Positions 1-8,310 of a stretch of DNA of 64,000 nucleotides are shown piece by piece. This stretch comes from Hymenobacter gummosus (lineage in GTDB: Bacteria > Bacteroidota > Bacteroidia > Cytophagales > Hymenobacteraceae). The stretch spans positions 101,755 to 165,754 of the forward strand of contig NZ_RXOF01000017.1 of assembly GCF_003970915.1 (NCBI RefSeq), in the 5' to 3' direction. The stretch's first letter is position 1. Every line of letters begins with the position of its first letter. A model generated the notes under the pieces. It had not been told where the DNA came from, did no database searches, and saw only the letters and a program-made list of their open reading frames with translations. A program made the position numbers and the translations under genes.

Positions 1-1145
1 CGGATTTCCGCCTCCGCCTGCTTTTTCTTGGTCTGGTTGTCCTCCCCGTCGGCCACGTCGCCGAGCAGGAAGCCGAAGGGCTCCAGCGGCTTGTAGGCAT
101 CGAACACGACCTTGAGGATGGCCGTGAGCGGAATGCTCAGAATCATGCCCGGCGTGCCCCACAGCGCCGCCCCCAGAATCAGGGCCAGGATGGCCGCCAG
201 CGGGTTGATGCTCACCGAGGAGCCCGTAATCATGGGCGTGATGAAGTTGCCCTCCAGGAACTGCACCACCACGAACACCCCGATAACGGCCAGCGCCTGC
301 AGCGGGGAGCCGGTTTCCACCAGCGTGACGATGGCCGGCAGCGCGGCCCCGATCATGATGCCGATGTAGGGAATGATGGCCAGCACCGAGGCGAAAATGG
401 CGAAGAAGATGGCAAACTTCACCCCCAGCGCCACCAGCCCGATGCCGTTCAGAATGCTGACGATGATGATAACCTTCACCAGCCCGGTGATGTAAGCCTG
501 CACCACCGTCTGAATGCTGTCGACGGTGTTGAGCACGGTGGTGCGCTTATCGGGCGCCACGAAGCGGAACATGAACTGCCGCAGATGGTCGCGGTAGTAC
601 AGAAAGCAGAAGATGTAAATGAGCACCTGGGCCAGGTTGCTGAGCACGTCGGTGGTGGTGTTCAGGGTGGTGCCCAGGTAGGTGGTGCCCGATTTCTTGA
701 GCGCCTTCACGGTCGAGTCCTTTAGCTCCTCGATGCTCATGGGCTGGTAGCCGAACTTGTCGTGGGCCCAGTCCTGGGCGCTGGTGAAGAACTCCATGAG
801 CTTCACCTGCAGCTTGGGCAGCTCGTCGCGAAACTGCGTGAGCTGGGAGCCGAAGCCCAGGATGATGCCCGCGAAAATGATCAGCAGCAGCAGCAGGCAC
901 AGCACAATGGCCAGCACCCTAGGGACCTTATGCGCCTCCAGCCAGCGGCAGATGGGCAGCAGCAGCAGGGTGAACACAGCCGAAAAGGCAATGGGCAGCA
1001 GAATCGCGTCCAGCTTGTGCAGAATGTACACCGTCAGGCTCAGCCCGATGAGCAGGAAGGTGTAGCGAATCACCGGCGCCTGCTTTACTTCCGCGGTCTG
1101 GGTGGGGTGCTGCGGCCGGTTGAAATTGTTAGGGGGAGGGAGCAT
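1..1145 (-). CDS. AI-2E family transporter (PF01594-type permease), C-terminus cut by window edge
   Basis: The reverse strand reads from an ATG at 1145 without a stop to base 1, so about 381 residues are visible and the end is outside the window. There are several long hydrophobic segments: two near the N-terminus, a pair around residues 200-290 and more toward the end. The segment NINPLAAILALILGAALWG followed by GTPGMILSIPL is the conserved late region of the AI-2E/PerM permease family. These are inner-membrane proteins with poorly defined substrates (AI-2 export, Na+/H+ exchange and others have been claimed). The gene is divergent from parE with a 210-bp gap. Family assignment is firm; substrate unknown. 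Confidence 0.9.
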   Translation of the reverse strand, partial: MLPPPNNFNRPQHPTQTAEVKQAPVIRYTFLLIGLSLTVYILHKLDAILLPIAFSAVFTLLLLPICRWLEAHKVPRVLAIVLCLLLLLIIFAGIILGFGSQLTQFRDELPKLQVKLMEFFTSAQDWAHDKFGYQPMSIEELKDSTVKALKKSGTTYLGTTLNTTTDVLSNLAQVLIYIFCFLYYRDHLRQFMFRFVAPDKRTTVLNTVDSIQTVVQAYITGLVKVIIIVSILNGIGLVALGVKFAIFFAIFASVLAIIPYIGIMIGAALPAIVTLVETGSPLQALAVIGVFVVVQFLEGNFITPMITGSSVSINPLAAILALILGAALWGTPGMILSIPLTAILKVVFDAYKPLEPFGFLLGDVADGEDNQTKKKQAEAEI

Positions 1146-1355
1146 TGCTAAAATTATTGGGAAAAAGGTGTGGTCAAAGGCTGCTGGTTTGCGGGGTTTT
1201 TCGGAAATTTGGGTGAACCTACGCCGCACGGCCGCGGTTAGGTACCGGCGGGTTTTGCCAACGTGAGTAGCAAAGCCGCCGGGCGCAACAAAAGGTGGAA
1301 ACCCTGCCTTTTCTGCGTTATTTTACCGCTTAAACGTACTGAAGGATATTACCGA

Positions 1356-3302
1356 ATGGCTGAGCAACTGTCTCTCGAAAGCGCAACCACCGCCCCCGCC
1401 GACCACGGCTACAACGAGGATTCCATTCGTTCGTTGGACTGGCGGGAGCATATCCGCCTGCGCCCGGGCATGTACATCGGCAAGCTGGGCGACGGTTCGT
1501 CGCCCGACGACGGCATCTACATCCTCGTCAAGGAGGTCATCGACAACTCCATCGACGAGCACATGATGGGCTACGGCCGCACCATCGAAGTCAAAATCAC
1601 CGAGCAGCGCGTGACCGTGCGCGACTACGGCCGCGGCATTCCGCTGGGCAAGGTGGTCGACGTGGTCAGCAAGATCAACACCGGCGGCAAGTACGACTCC
1701 AAGGTCTTCCAGAAGTCGGTGGGCCTGAACGGGGTAGGCACCAAGGCCGTGAATGCCCTGAGCACCAATTTCGTGGTGCAGAGCGTGCGCGACGGGATGA
1801 TGAAGTCGGCCGAGTTCCAGAACGGCAAGCTTATCAGCGACCCGAAGCCCATCAAGACCTCGCAGCGCAACGGGACCATGATGGCCTTTGAGCCGGACCC
1901 GAGCATCTTCCGCAACTTCCGCTTCATCCCGGACTTCCTGGAAAGCCAGTTCTGGAACTACGCTTACCTGAACGCGGGGCTGACCATCAACTTCAACGGC
2001 CAGAAGTACCACTCGGAAAACGGCCTGCGCGACCTGCTGGAGCGCAAAACCGACCCCGAGGCCATCCGCTACCCGGTCATTCACCTCAAGGGCACGGACA
2101 TCGAAATGGCCCTGACCCACGGCAACGACTACGGCGAGGAGTACTACTCCTTCGTCAACGGGCAGTACACCACCCAGGGCGGCACCCACCTGGCCGCCTT
2201 CCGCGAGGGCATCGTCAAGACGGTGCGCGAGCATTACGGCAAGGAGTACGACGCCACGGATATCCGCGCTTCCATCGTCGGGGCCATTGCCATCCGGGTG
2301 CAGGAGCCGGTATTCGAGTCGCAGACCAAAACCAAACTCGGCTCCATTGTGATGGAGCCGGAAGGGGCGTTGACGGTGCGCAACTTCGTGGTGGACTTCG
2401 TGAAGGAGCACCTCGACAACTACCTGCACAAAAACCCGGACACGAAAGAAGCGCTGAAAAAGCGCATCGAGCAGAGCGAGCGGGAGCGGAAGGACATGGC
2501 CGGCGTGAAGAAGCTGGCCAACCAGCGCGCCAAGAAAGCCAGCCTGCACAACCGCAAGCTGCGCGACTGCCGCTTCCACTTCGACGAGGGCAAAGCCCCG
2601 GAAAAAGAGGCCCTGACCACCCTGTTCATCACCGAGGGCGACTCCGCGTCGGGCTCCATCACCAAGAGCCGCAACGTGGAGCTGGAGGCCGTGTTCAGCC
2701 TGCGCGGCAAGCCGCTGAACTGCTTCGGGATGAAAAAGAAAATCGTCTACGAAAACGAGGAGCTCAACCTGCTGCAGCACGCCCTGAACATCGAGGAGGG
2801 CCTGGAAGGGCTGCGCTACAACCGCGTGGTCATTGCCACCGACGCCGACGTGGACGGCATGCACATTCGCCTGCTGCTGCTCACCTTCTTCCTGCAGTTC
2901 TTCCCCGACCTGGTGCGCAACGGCCACGTCTACATCCTGGAAACGCCCTTGTTCCGCGTCCGCAATAAGAAGCAGACGATTTACTGCTACGACGAGAAGG
3001 AAAAGCAGGCCGCCATCAAGAAGCTGGGCCGCAACCCGGAAATCACCCGCTTCAAGGGCCTGGGCGAAATCAGCCCCGACGAGTTCGGCAAGTTCATCGG
3101 CGACAACATCCGCCTGGAGCCGGTGATTCTGCAGTCGGACCGCTCCATCCAGAAGCTGCTGACTTACTACATGGGCAAGAACACCCCCGCCCGCCAGGAA
3201 TTCATCATCGACAACCTGCGCATGGAAAAGGACCTGGTGACTTCCGATACGCTGCCGGCCAGCGAAACCATCGTGCCCGCCGCCGAGGCGGAGCTGGTGT
3301 AG
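1356..3302 (+). CDS. parE: DNA topoisomerase IV subunit B (type IIA topoisomerase ATPase subunit)
   Basis: 648 residues. The GHKL ATPase part shows [15 protein letters not shown] (the catalytic Glu/Asn region), GRGIPLG and [14 protein letters not shown]; the Toprim part shows TEGDSASGS and [12 protein letters not shown], with LRGKPLN between them. It provides ATP hydrolysis for decatenation and relaxation together with ParC at 13426. I start at the ATG at 1356 (AAGGA-like sequence upstream); an in-frame GTG at 1263 would add 31 residues with no family similarity. Length fits Bacteroidota ParE. In many relatives parE and parC are adjacent; here about 10 kb separates them. GyrB is the alternative, but the pairing with a Bacteroidota-type ParC favours ParE. 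Confidence 0.9.
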   Translation: MAEQLSLESATTAPADHGYNEDSIRSLDWREHIRLRPGMYIGKLGDGSSPDDGIYILVKEVIDNSIDEHMMGYGRTIEVKITEQRVTVRDYGRGIPLGKVVDVVSKINTGGKYDSKVFQKSVGLNGVGTKAVNALSTNFVVQSVRDGMMKSAEFQNGKLISDPKPIKTSQRNGTMMAFEPDPSIFRNFRFIPDFLESQFWNYAYLNAGLTINFNGQKYHSENGLRDLLERKTDPEAIRYPVIHLKGTDIEMALTHGNDYGEEYYSFVNGQYTTQGGTHLAAFREGIVKTVREHYGKEYDATDIRASIVGAIAIRVQEPVFESQTKTKLGSIVMEPEGALTVRNFVVDFVKEHLDNYLHKNPDTKEALKKRIEQSERERKDMAGVKKLANQRAKKASLHNRKLRDCRFHFDEGKAPEKEALTTLFITEGDSASGSITKSRNVELEAVFSLRGKPLNCFGMKKKIVYENEELNLLQHALNIEEGLEGLRYNRVVIATDADVDGMHIRLLLLTFFLQFFPDLVRNGHVYILETPLFRVRNKKQTIYCYDEKEKQAAIKKLGRNPEITRFKGLGEISPDEFGKFIGDNIRLEPVILQSDRSIQKLLTYYMGKNTPARQEFIIDNLRMEKDLVTSDTLPASETIVPAAEAELV

Positions 3303-3312
3303 ATAAATAGCC

Positions 3313-3498
3313 CGTCATCCTGAGGCGCAGCCGAAGGACCTTCCTCGCACCCTGCACCAACCAAAAAGCGCAGCCACCAACGCCCCATCGTCCGGGCATG
3401 GTGACTGCGCTTTTATCGTCTCAGCCGATTAGCGTCGGCACTTCGTAGGCAGCGGCGGTGCAGGGTGAGAGGAAGGTCCTTCCTTCGTCAGGATGACG
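3313..3498. repeat. Dispersed palindromic element, family A, copy 1
   Basis: Starts with CGTCATCCTGAG and ends with the complementary CAGGATGACG. Inside, GAAGGACCTTCCTC and CCCTGCACC recur in inverted form as GGTGCAGGGTGAGAGGAAGG near the right end. The centre holds a smaller hairpin made of AAAAAGCGCAGCCACC and GGTGACTGCGCTTTT. Related copies lie at 22397-22574 and 56639-56823. It sits between the convergent parE and 3524 genes and could also terminate transcription. Confidence 0.8.
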
Positions 3499-3523
3499 TT
3501 CTTTTTACTGGCAACGGCCTGCC

Positions 3524-4648
3524 CTAAAAATTCAAATCGTCCGGTTCGCCCAGGGCCCGGCGGCCTTCCCGGATGATAGGTTCGTCGGCCTCGAAATGGC
3601 TGCATTTGCGGTAGCGTCGCTTTTCGCGGGGGGGCGTGAGGCTGATGCCCAGGCTGATTCGCTGGCAGTAGTCCTCATAAACGCGGGGCAGCGCGGCGCG
3701 CAGCTGATCCAGGTAATACCGGTTGCCGGCCTGAATGACGGCCTGGCGCCAGTCCGCGTGCGCCTCGATGGGAATAACCGCCTGGCCTGCCTCCTGCAGC
3801 CGCTCCAGCGCTACTTCCAGGTCCCCAGCATTATCCGAGGCCTCGTAGGCGAGCAGCTCCTTCTTGGTTTCGAACTGGCGTAACTTCGCCGCGGGCTCGA
3901 AACGGCGCAGAAACTCCCGCACCAGGGTATCGAACTCCGGGCCGTAGCTCGGGGCGTTCGGCCGTGGGTCGGGCGGGGTAGCCACCGCCTCGGCCCGCTG
4001 CCGGCGCCGCTCGGCGTACGCCGCTTGCTCGTAGTGCCTTTCCAGCTCGCCGCGCCGGTTGGGCAGGGTGCGCAGGTAGGCCGTGCCGCGGCGCATGTCC
4101 CAGTAGTCGGTCCAGGGCGTGAGCGTGTCGTCGGCATCGTCCTCGCCGTGCAGGTCGGGGTAGCTGCGGTACCGCCAAAAGTCGTGGCAGAGGTCGTCCG
4201 GCTCCAGGTCTTCCGGGTCGGTCAGCTGGGCCAGAAACGCATCGAACAGGGCCAGCTCCTCCGGGCTGATGGGCGCAATGACGTCGCACGCCGCAATGGC
4301 CTCGTGCCAGTCCTCGAAGTCGGCCGTCAGGCGGGCGCCGGGCACCGTCACCAGCCCGGCCCGCCACTGGCACTCCAGGTCGAACAGCTTCTGGTGCTGA
4401 ATGGCCCAGATCTGCCGGTAGGCCTCCTGGTCGTGCTGGCGCAGCAGGTATTCCAGGCTGGCTTCGTACCGCTCGCCCTGGTAGTGCAAATCGCTCAACA
4501 CGTGGGCGTAGCTTTTCAGAAACGAGTCCTGGGACCAGGGTTGGTAGCCCGCCAGCAGCTCCCGCAAACGCGGGTCGGCCAGGATGTCGGCTTCGGTGCG
4601 CGGCTCATTGGCGGCCGGTTTGGCTTCGTCGGGGGATGTGTCGGACAT
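3524..4648 (-). CDS. Hypothetical protein, 374 aa, soluble, acidic
   Basis: I do not recognise this protein. It has no signal peptide or membrane segment and is rich in Trp, Tyr, Asp and Glu, with many predicted helices (for example LRQHDQEAYRQIWAIQHQKL). The C-terminal third is Arg-rich (PPREKRRYRKC). I start at the ATG at 4648 (MSDTSPDEAK); a longer in-frame start at 4750 would add 34 Arg/Pro-rich residues that overlap a hairpin. Base composition and codon use match the host. Probably a lineage-specific cytoplasmic protein. Confidence 0.7.
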   Translation of the reverse strand: MSDTSPDEAKPAANEPRTEADILADPRLRELLAGYQPWSQDSFLKSYAHVLSDLHYQGERYEASLEYLLRQHDQEAYRQIWAIQHQKLFDLECQWRAGLVTVPGARLTADFEDWHEAIAACDVIAPISPEELALFDAFLAQLTDPEDLEPDDLCHDFWRYRSYPDLHGEDDADDTLTPWTDYWDMRRGTAYLRTLPNRRGELERHYEQAAYAERRRQRAEAVATPPDPRPNAPSYGPEFDTLVREFLRRFEPAAKLRQFETKKELLAYEASDNAGDLEVALERLQEAGQAVIPIEAHADWRQAVIQAGNRYYLDQLRAALPRVYEDYCQRISLGISLTPPREKRRYRKCSHFEADEPIIREGRRALGEPDDLNF

Positions 4649-4715
4649 GGGCAGGTCGGGAACGGGGAAACAATGGGATGGGGCATAAGCTGTGGCCAGA
4701 CGGCGGCCGGCAACA

Positions 4716-4747
4716 AGCCGCCCCGGCAATCGGCGGCCGGGGCGGCT
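4716..4747 (-). terminator. Hairpin downstream of the 4781-5491 gene
   Basis: Perfect 12-bp inverted repeat AGCCGCCCCGGC / GCCGGGGCGGCT with an 8-base loop, about 34 bases past the stop of the reverse-strand gene and followed on that strand by TTGTT. The T tract is short, so termination is likely but not certain. Confidence 0.5.
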
Positions 4748-4780
4748 CAACCCGGAACGCGGGCTGCCGGGCCGGGCGGC

Positions 4781-5491
4781 TTAGCCGTTCGTGGCGGCTT
4801 TGGGCGCGGGCTTGCCGGCGGGCGGGTCAGCCGGGGCGGGCGCGTCGTAAATCACGTAGTCGGCGTGCTTGACGGCGTCCGTCTGCACGAAGGCCGACTT
4901 GCCGGCCTCGCAAAGCGCCACCAGTTCCTCGTACAGGGCGTTGCCGGCCTTCAGGCGCAGCTGCGTGGCCGTAGCCGCCGCCGATTCGGCGTCGTGCTGC
5001 TTGCCCACGGCCGCGAGCAGGGCCGCGTTTTGGGTTTCGAGCTGGTCGAGCAGCGCCGCCGTGAGGCCCTTCACAGCGTAGGTCGGTAGATTGGCCCGGC
5101 CCACGCGCACGCAGCGCACCAGGCCCAGGTACAGGTCGCCGTCGGAGGCCGAGTGCAGCCCGCTGGTGCCGAAGGCTTTGTACTGCGGGGTGCCGTCGTG
5201 GTGCAGCAGCTTCACCTTGTTCATCACCGTTTGCATGGTATCCAGGGCCGCGGTGCGGGCGGCCAGCTTGGTTTGGGTGGTAGCCGCCGTGGCCTGTACC
5301 CCCTCGTCCTCGGTGGGCAGCTGCACGAAGTCGGCCGTCAGCTGCGCCAGCCCGTCGATGCGGGCCGCCGATACGTCGTAGCCCGCCAGGTCGGCCGCGT
5401 CGCGGCGCAGGTACAGCAGCTTCTCGTGGGCCAGGGCCACCAGGGCCGGCTGCGACATGTTGAAATGCGACTCCTCGCGTTTCTTTTTCAT
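4781..5491 (-). CDS. Hypothetical protein, 236 aa, helical
   Basis: Unrecognised. The predicted protein is almost entirely helical and Ala/Leu-rich, with no signal peptide, and a flexible Pro/Ala/Lys tail (about the last 25 residues). A central stretch around residues 90-115 (YKAFGTSGLHSASDGDLYLG) is the most distinctive motif. Start choice is open: ATG at 5491 gives a basic MKKKREE leader; an ATG at 5458 (MSQPALVAL) has GAGGAG about 10 bases upstream. Composition matches the host. Divergent from the ATPase operon, with 391 bp between them. Confidence 0.65.
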   Translation of the reverse strand: MKKKREESHFNMSQPALVALAHEKLLYLRRDAADLAGYDVSAARIDGLAQLTADFVQLPTEDEGVQATAATTQTKLAARTAALDTMQTVMNKVKLLHHDGTPQYKAFGTSGLHSASDGDLYLGLVRCVRVGRANLPTYAVKGLTAALLDQLETQNAALLAAVGKQHDAESAAATATQLRLKAGNALYEELVALCEAGKSAFVQTDAVKHADYVIYDAPAPADPPAGKPAPKAATNG

Positions 5492-5695
5492 GGTACTTAA
5501 AAAATGGAGGGAGAAAGGATGGAGCGGTATCGATACCCGGTGTGCGATAGGGTCGACGGTAGTAGCCTCAAGCTGCTGAATAATTTCTTCATTTCCAACG
5601 CCCCCGCGAAGCCCCGCCGCCGGGCCGCGAACGGCTGTAATCAGCCCACGAGCTGCCGCTCAGCTACCGTGAGGCTCCGGCAGCCGGGCGGCGGC

Positions 5696-5757
5696 TTTAG
5701 GAAGTTGCCACTCAGCTTTAGGAACCTCCCCAAGTGAGTTAGGAACCTTCCCAACAG
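5696..5757 (+). repeat. Three tandem ~21-bp repeats upstream of the ATPase operon
   Basis: Three degenerate units each begin TTAGGAA: 5696-5716, 5717-5738 and 5739-5757 (core TTAGGAACCTTCCCAA). The units are direct, with a helical-turn spacing of about 21-22 bp. They lie about 100-160 bp upstream of the -7 element at 5859. The rest of the 391-bp gap (5492-5882) has no gene I can support. A protein-binding array is possible. Confidence 0.55.
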
Positions 5758-5830
5758 TAATCTTTCCGGTGCAAAAGGCCCTTGGGAGCGAGTAGGAGGG
5801 GATTCTGCCCAAAACGGCCATTCCCGCCCT

Positions 5831-5866
5831 TTGCGCCAACACGCCCGCCCCGAACCCGTACCTTTG
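5831..5866 (+). promoter_or_regulatory. Bacteroidota-type promoter of the ATPase operon
   Basis: -7 element TACCTTTG at 5859-5866, matching TAnnTTTG, with a possible -33 TTG at 5831-5833. The start codon follows 16 bases after the -7 box, giving a very short leader. Confidence 0.6.
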
Positions 5867-5882
5867 GGCACTACTCCCGACT

Positions 5883-7055
5883 ATGGAAAACGCCATCAAC
5901 ACCCTGCGCATCCAGAATTTCAAGTCCATCAAGGACGTGACCCTGCAGCCCCGCCGCGTGAACCTGATTATCGGCCCCCCGAACGTGGGCAAGTCGAATA
6001 TTCTGGAGGCTATGAGTTTGCTGGGGGGGATAGTCTATGAGCAGACGGATAAATTTATGGGGAGCTTTATTCGGTATGAGGAGCTGCGTCATATATTTTA
6101 CAATAACATAATGACAAACACGATAAAAATATATACTGAGAAACAGAAAGTATTGTTAGGAGTAAAGCCATATGACTCCCGTATTATCTACTTAAATGTT
6201 GATGAGCATACACAAGATGAATTCTTTGCTAGAACTAAACTCCCTCGTGTTGCTTTGCCTGAACAAGTTGATCGTAGTCTACTGTCTAACTTCTTTGAAG
6301 AAACTCAACGATTGAGATACGACTTCAGTGAACAGATTCAGTATGCTTACTCTGAAATTGATGAATCGGGTGCTTATAAGGTTCCTGGTAGCCCAGATAG
6401 CGTAGTACTATCAACTACGCCAAAAAATAGTTGGCCTATTAAACCATATCTATTCTCTCATAATACAGATATTAGTAAAGACTATGGATATATATTTCTT
6501 GCGCCACCCAAAGGAGGTAATTTAATTAGTATAATTCAGTCCTCAGCTCTTCTCCGTAGAGAAATAGCTAGGATGCTTAAGCCATCTGGACAACAGTTGC
6601 TACTCCGTATGAATGACAGAAGCCTCGAAGTCATCAAAGACTTTGATGGTCTCATAATTTCACATCCCTACTCAAGCATTGCCGACACCCTCCAGCGCAT
6701 CATCTTTTACCTCGCGGCCATCGAAAGCAACGACGACGCGGTGATACTCTTCGAGGAGCCGGAGGCGCACTCGTACCCGCAGTACGTGTCGATGCTGGGG
6801 CAGCGCATCGTGGAAAGCCAGAACAACCAGTTTTTCGTGGCCACGCACAGCCCGTATTTGGTGACGGAAATCCTGGAGCAGATGACGCGCAACGACACGC
6901 TGGACACGGAGCTGGCCATTTTCGTGGCCTACTACGAGGACTACCAGACCAAAGTCCGGCAGCTCACGAACGAGGAAGTGCGCACCATCCGCAACGACGC
7001 AGTGGACGTGTTCATCAACATGGACCGCTTTACGCCCGCCGCCCCCGATGCCTAA
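5883..7055 (+). CDS. AAA/OLD-type ABC-like ATPase, mosaic gene (candidate anti-phage ATPase)
   Basis: 390 residues. The N-terminus LRIQNFKSIKDV and Walker A GPPNVGKSN (about residues 32-40) are typical of AAA_15/OLD nucleases and RecF-like ATPases. Walker B is AVILFEEPEAHSYP (about 283-296), followed by the D-loop/H-loop region FFVATHSPYLVTEIL. Ends and middle differ strikingly: about residues 1-45 and 263-390 are host-like GC-rich, while the bases from about 6018 to 6670 are AT-rich with rare host codons. The gene overlaps the next by 8 bases, so the products are probably coupled. In OLD, Gabija and PARIS systems such ATPases work with Toprim nucleases; a defence role here is inferred from architecture only. 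Confidence 0.85.
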   Translation: MENAINTLRIQNFKSIKDVTLQPRRVNLIIGPPNVGKSNILEAMSLLGGIVYEQTDKFMGSFIRYEELRHIFYNNIMTNTIKIYTEKQKVLLGVKPYDSRIIYLNVDEHTQDEFFARTKLPRVALPEQVDRSLLSNFFEETQRLRYDFSEQIQYAYSEIDESGAYKVPGSPDSVVLSTTPKNSWPIKPYLFSHNTDISKDYGYIFLAPPKGGNLISIIQSSALLRREIARMLKPSGQQLLLRMNDRSLEVIKDFDGLIISHPYSSIADTLQRIIFYLAAIESNDDAVILFEEPEAHSYPQYVSMLGQRIVESQNNQFFVATHSPYLVTEILEQMTRNDTLDTELAIFVAYYEDYQTKVRQLTNEEVRTIRNDAVDVFINMDRFTPAAPDA

Positions 7056-7605
7056 GCTGCCCATGCTGCTGCCGGAGTGCTACGTGGATACCGCCCTGGC
7101 CCGTGCCCTGGCCGGCGACCAGTGGAAAAACCTCGTCAACAAGAAGAACGGGGCGCCCAACGTAGCCCTGGCCATGCAGGCCGAGGCCCGTAGCCACGGC
7201 AATTCCCGCTGCCTGGTGGGCGTGGTAGACGACGACAAAAAGCTCGATGACATTGCTTACCTGCGCGAATTCACGCAGCAGGTGGCCGCGCACGAACTGG
7301 GCCGGCGCACCGGCTTCCGCATTCGGCAGCACCGCAGCTATTCGGCGCACTACCTCGTGGTGCTGGCGCCGGCCTGTGATGGGTGGCTGCACGCCGTAGC
7401 GGCTTCGGCGGGCTTGGTACTGCCCGAGTTCGGCTTGCCCGTGGCCTTGCCCGCGTTCCTGGATTTTACCAAGCAAAAGGGCGTCGAAAACACGCCGGAG
7501 CTGAAGCGCCTGTTGCGGGCTATCGGCACGGCCCGCCCGGCGGCCTACCAAGAACTGGCCGACTTCGTGGCCGAGGTGATGGGGTTAACGCCACGCTATC
7601 AATAG
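7048..7605 (+). CDS. Small protein with Toprim-like acidic residues, partner of the ATPase
   Basis: 185 residues, start ATG overlapping the ATPase stop. I do not recognise the family with certainty. An N-terminal Glu after a hydrophobic strand (LLPE, residue 10) and an Asp cluster after a second strand (CLVGVVDDDKK, residues 61-63) are spaced like the Glu and DxD of a compact Toprim domain (DUF3226/DUF4276/DUF4435-like). A conserved-looking NKKNGAP (31-37) lies between. Together with an AAA ATPase this resembles a split OLD nuclease. GC content is host-like throughout, unlike the middle of the ATPase. Function inferred, moderate to low certainty. Confidence 0.75.
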   Translation: MPKLPMLLPECYVDTALARALAGDQWKNLVNKKNGAPNVALAMQAEARSHGNSRCLVGVVDDDKKLDDIAYLREFTQQVAAHELGRRTGFRIRQHRSYSAHYLVVLAPACDGWLHAVAASAGLVLPEFGLPVALPAFLDFTKQKGVENTPELKRLLRAIGTARPAAYQELADFVAEVMGLTPRYQ

Positions 7606-7617
7606 CACGAGCAACCC

Positions 7618-8190
7618 ATGCACCTAGAGCTATTCACCGCCCGCCTGCGGCAGGCTATCCACTGGACCGAGCGCCTGGCCGCCGGCTTCGACTTCGAGCG
7701 GGGCAATTATGGCACTGTGTTCCGGCAAACCAACCCGCTCATCGACGGGCAGCTGCTGTACCACATTGACGGAGACTATACCACCTGGAACGTGGATGTG
7801 CACAGTCTGAATAACTACCAGCAAGCCCTGCGCGCCGCCCTGGCGCAGCGCGTAGCTGCGTTACCGGAGGTAGGGGTGGAGGCAAAATCCCTTGACCTGC
7901 CGGGGCTGGGCCGCGTCCTGCTGTTTGAAACCCAGTACACCACCCACGACGGCATTGCCATTGCGGAAAGCAAATGCTTTGTCGACGAGAGCGAGGTGCC
8001 GCCGATTGACACCTGGTTTCACCTGCAAGAACAGGTGCCGGGCTACCGCACGCCCATCCTGTACTGCTGGATACCAAAGGCGTTTGAAGGGGTCATGCAG
8101 GATGCCATCGACGTGGAAATGCTGGGCAGCTACGAATGGCTGGACGTGGCCGCCCCGGAGCTGTACAATGAGGTGATAATGCGGCTGTAG
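7618..8190 (+). CDS. Hypothetical protein, third gene of the ATPase operon
   Basis: 190 residues, starting 12 bases after the previous stop, hence the same transcript. No recognised domain, signal peptide or membrane segment. Features: an aromatic N-terminal half (DFERGNYGTVFRQTNP, QLLYHIDGDYTTWNVD) and a C-terminal half with repeated beta-type patterns (VLLFETQYTTHDGI, PILYCWIPKAF). It may be an accessory factor or simply a passenger. Composition is host-like. No promoter-like box is visible in the short gap before it; the next likely promoter is at 8215. Confidence 0.65.
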   Translation: MHLELFTARLRQAIHWTERLAAGFDFERGNYGTVFRQTNPLIDGQLLYHIDGDYTTWNVDVHSLNNYQQALRAALAQRVAALPEVGVEAKSLDLPGLGRVLLFETQYTTHDGIAIAESKCFVDESEVPPIDTWFHLQEQVPGYRTPILYCWIPKAFEGVMQDAIDVEMLGSYEWLDVAAPELYNEVIMRL

Positions 8191-8214
8191 AAGGCCTGCC
8201 CGCCGATAAAACCG

Positions 8215-8222
8215 TACCTTGC
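8215..8222 (+). promoter_or_regulatory. Candidate -7 element of the Kai operon
   Basis: TACCTTGC, close to TAnnTTTG, 89 bases before the kaiC ATG. No convincing -33 TTG at standard spacing. Confidence 0.4.
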
Positions 8223-8310
8223 CCGTCTGACTGCCGCCGAACCGGGCCCGCCCACCCCCGTTAAAGCCCGACGGCCGCCGCTCCGCCTGCCCGTTACCAC
8301 CCCCGATTTT

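Noticed and set aside
4649-4750. N-terminal extension of the 3524-4648 gene
   Set aside because: Arg/Pro-rich, overlaps the hairpin of the neighbouring gene, and ATG at 4648 gives a natural start.
5696-5757. CRISPR array
   Set aside because: Only three degenerate direct units without spacers of distinct sequence; no cas gene in the window.
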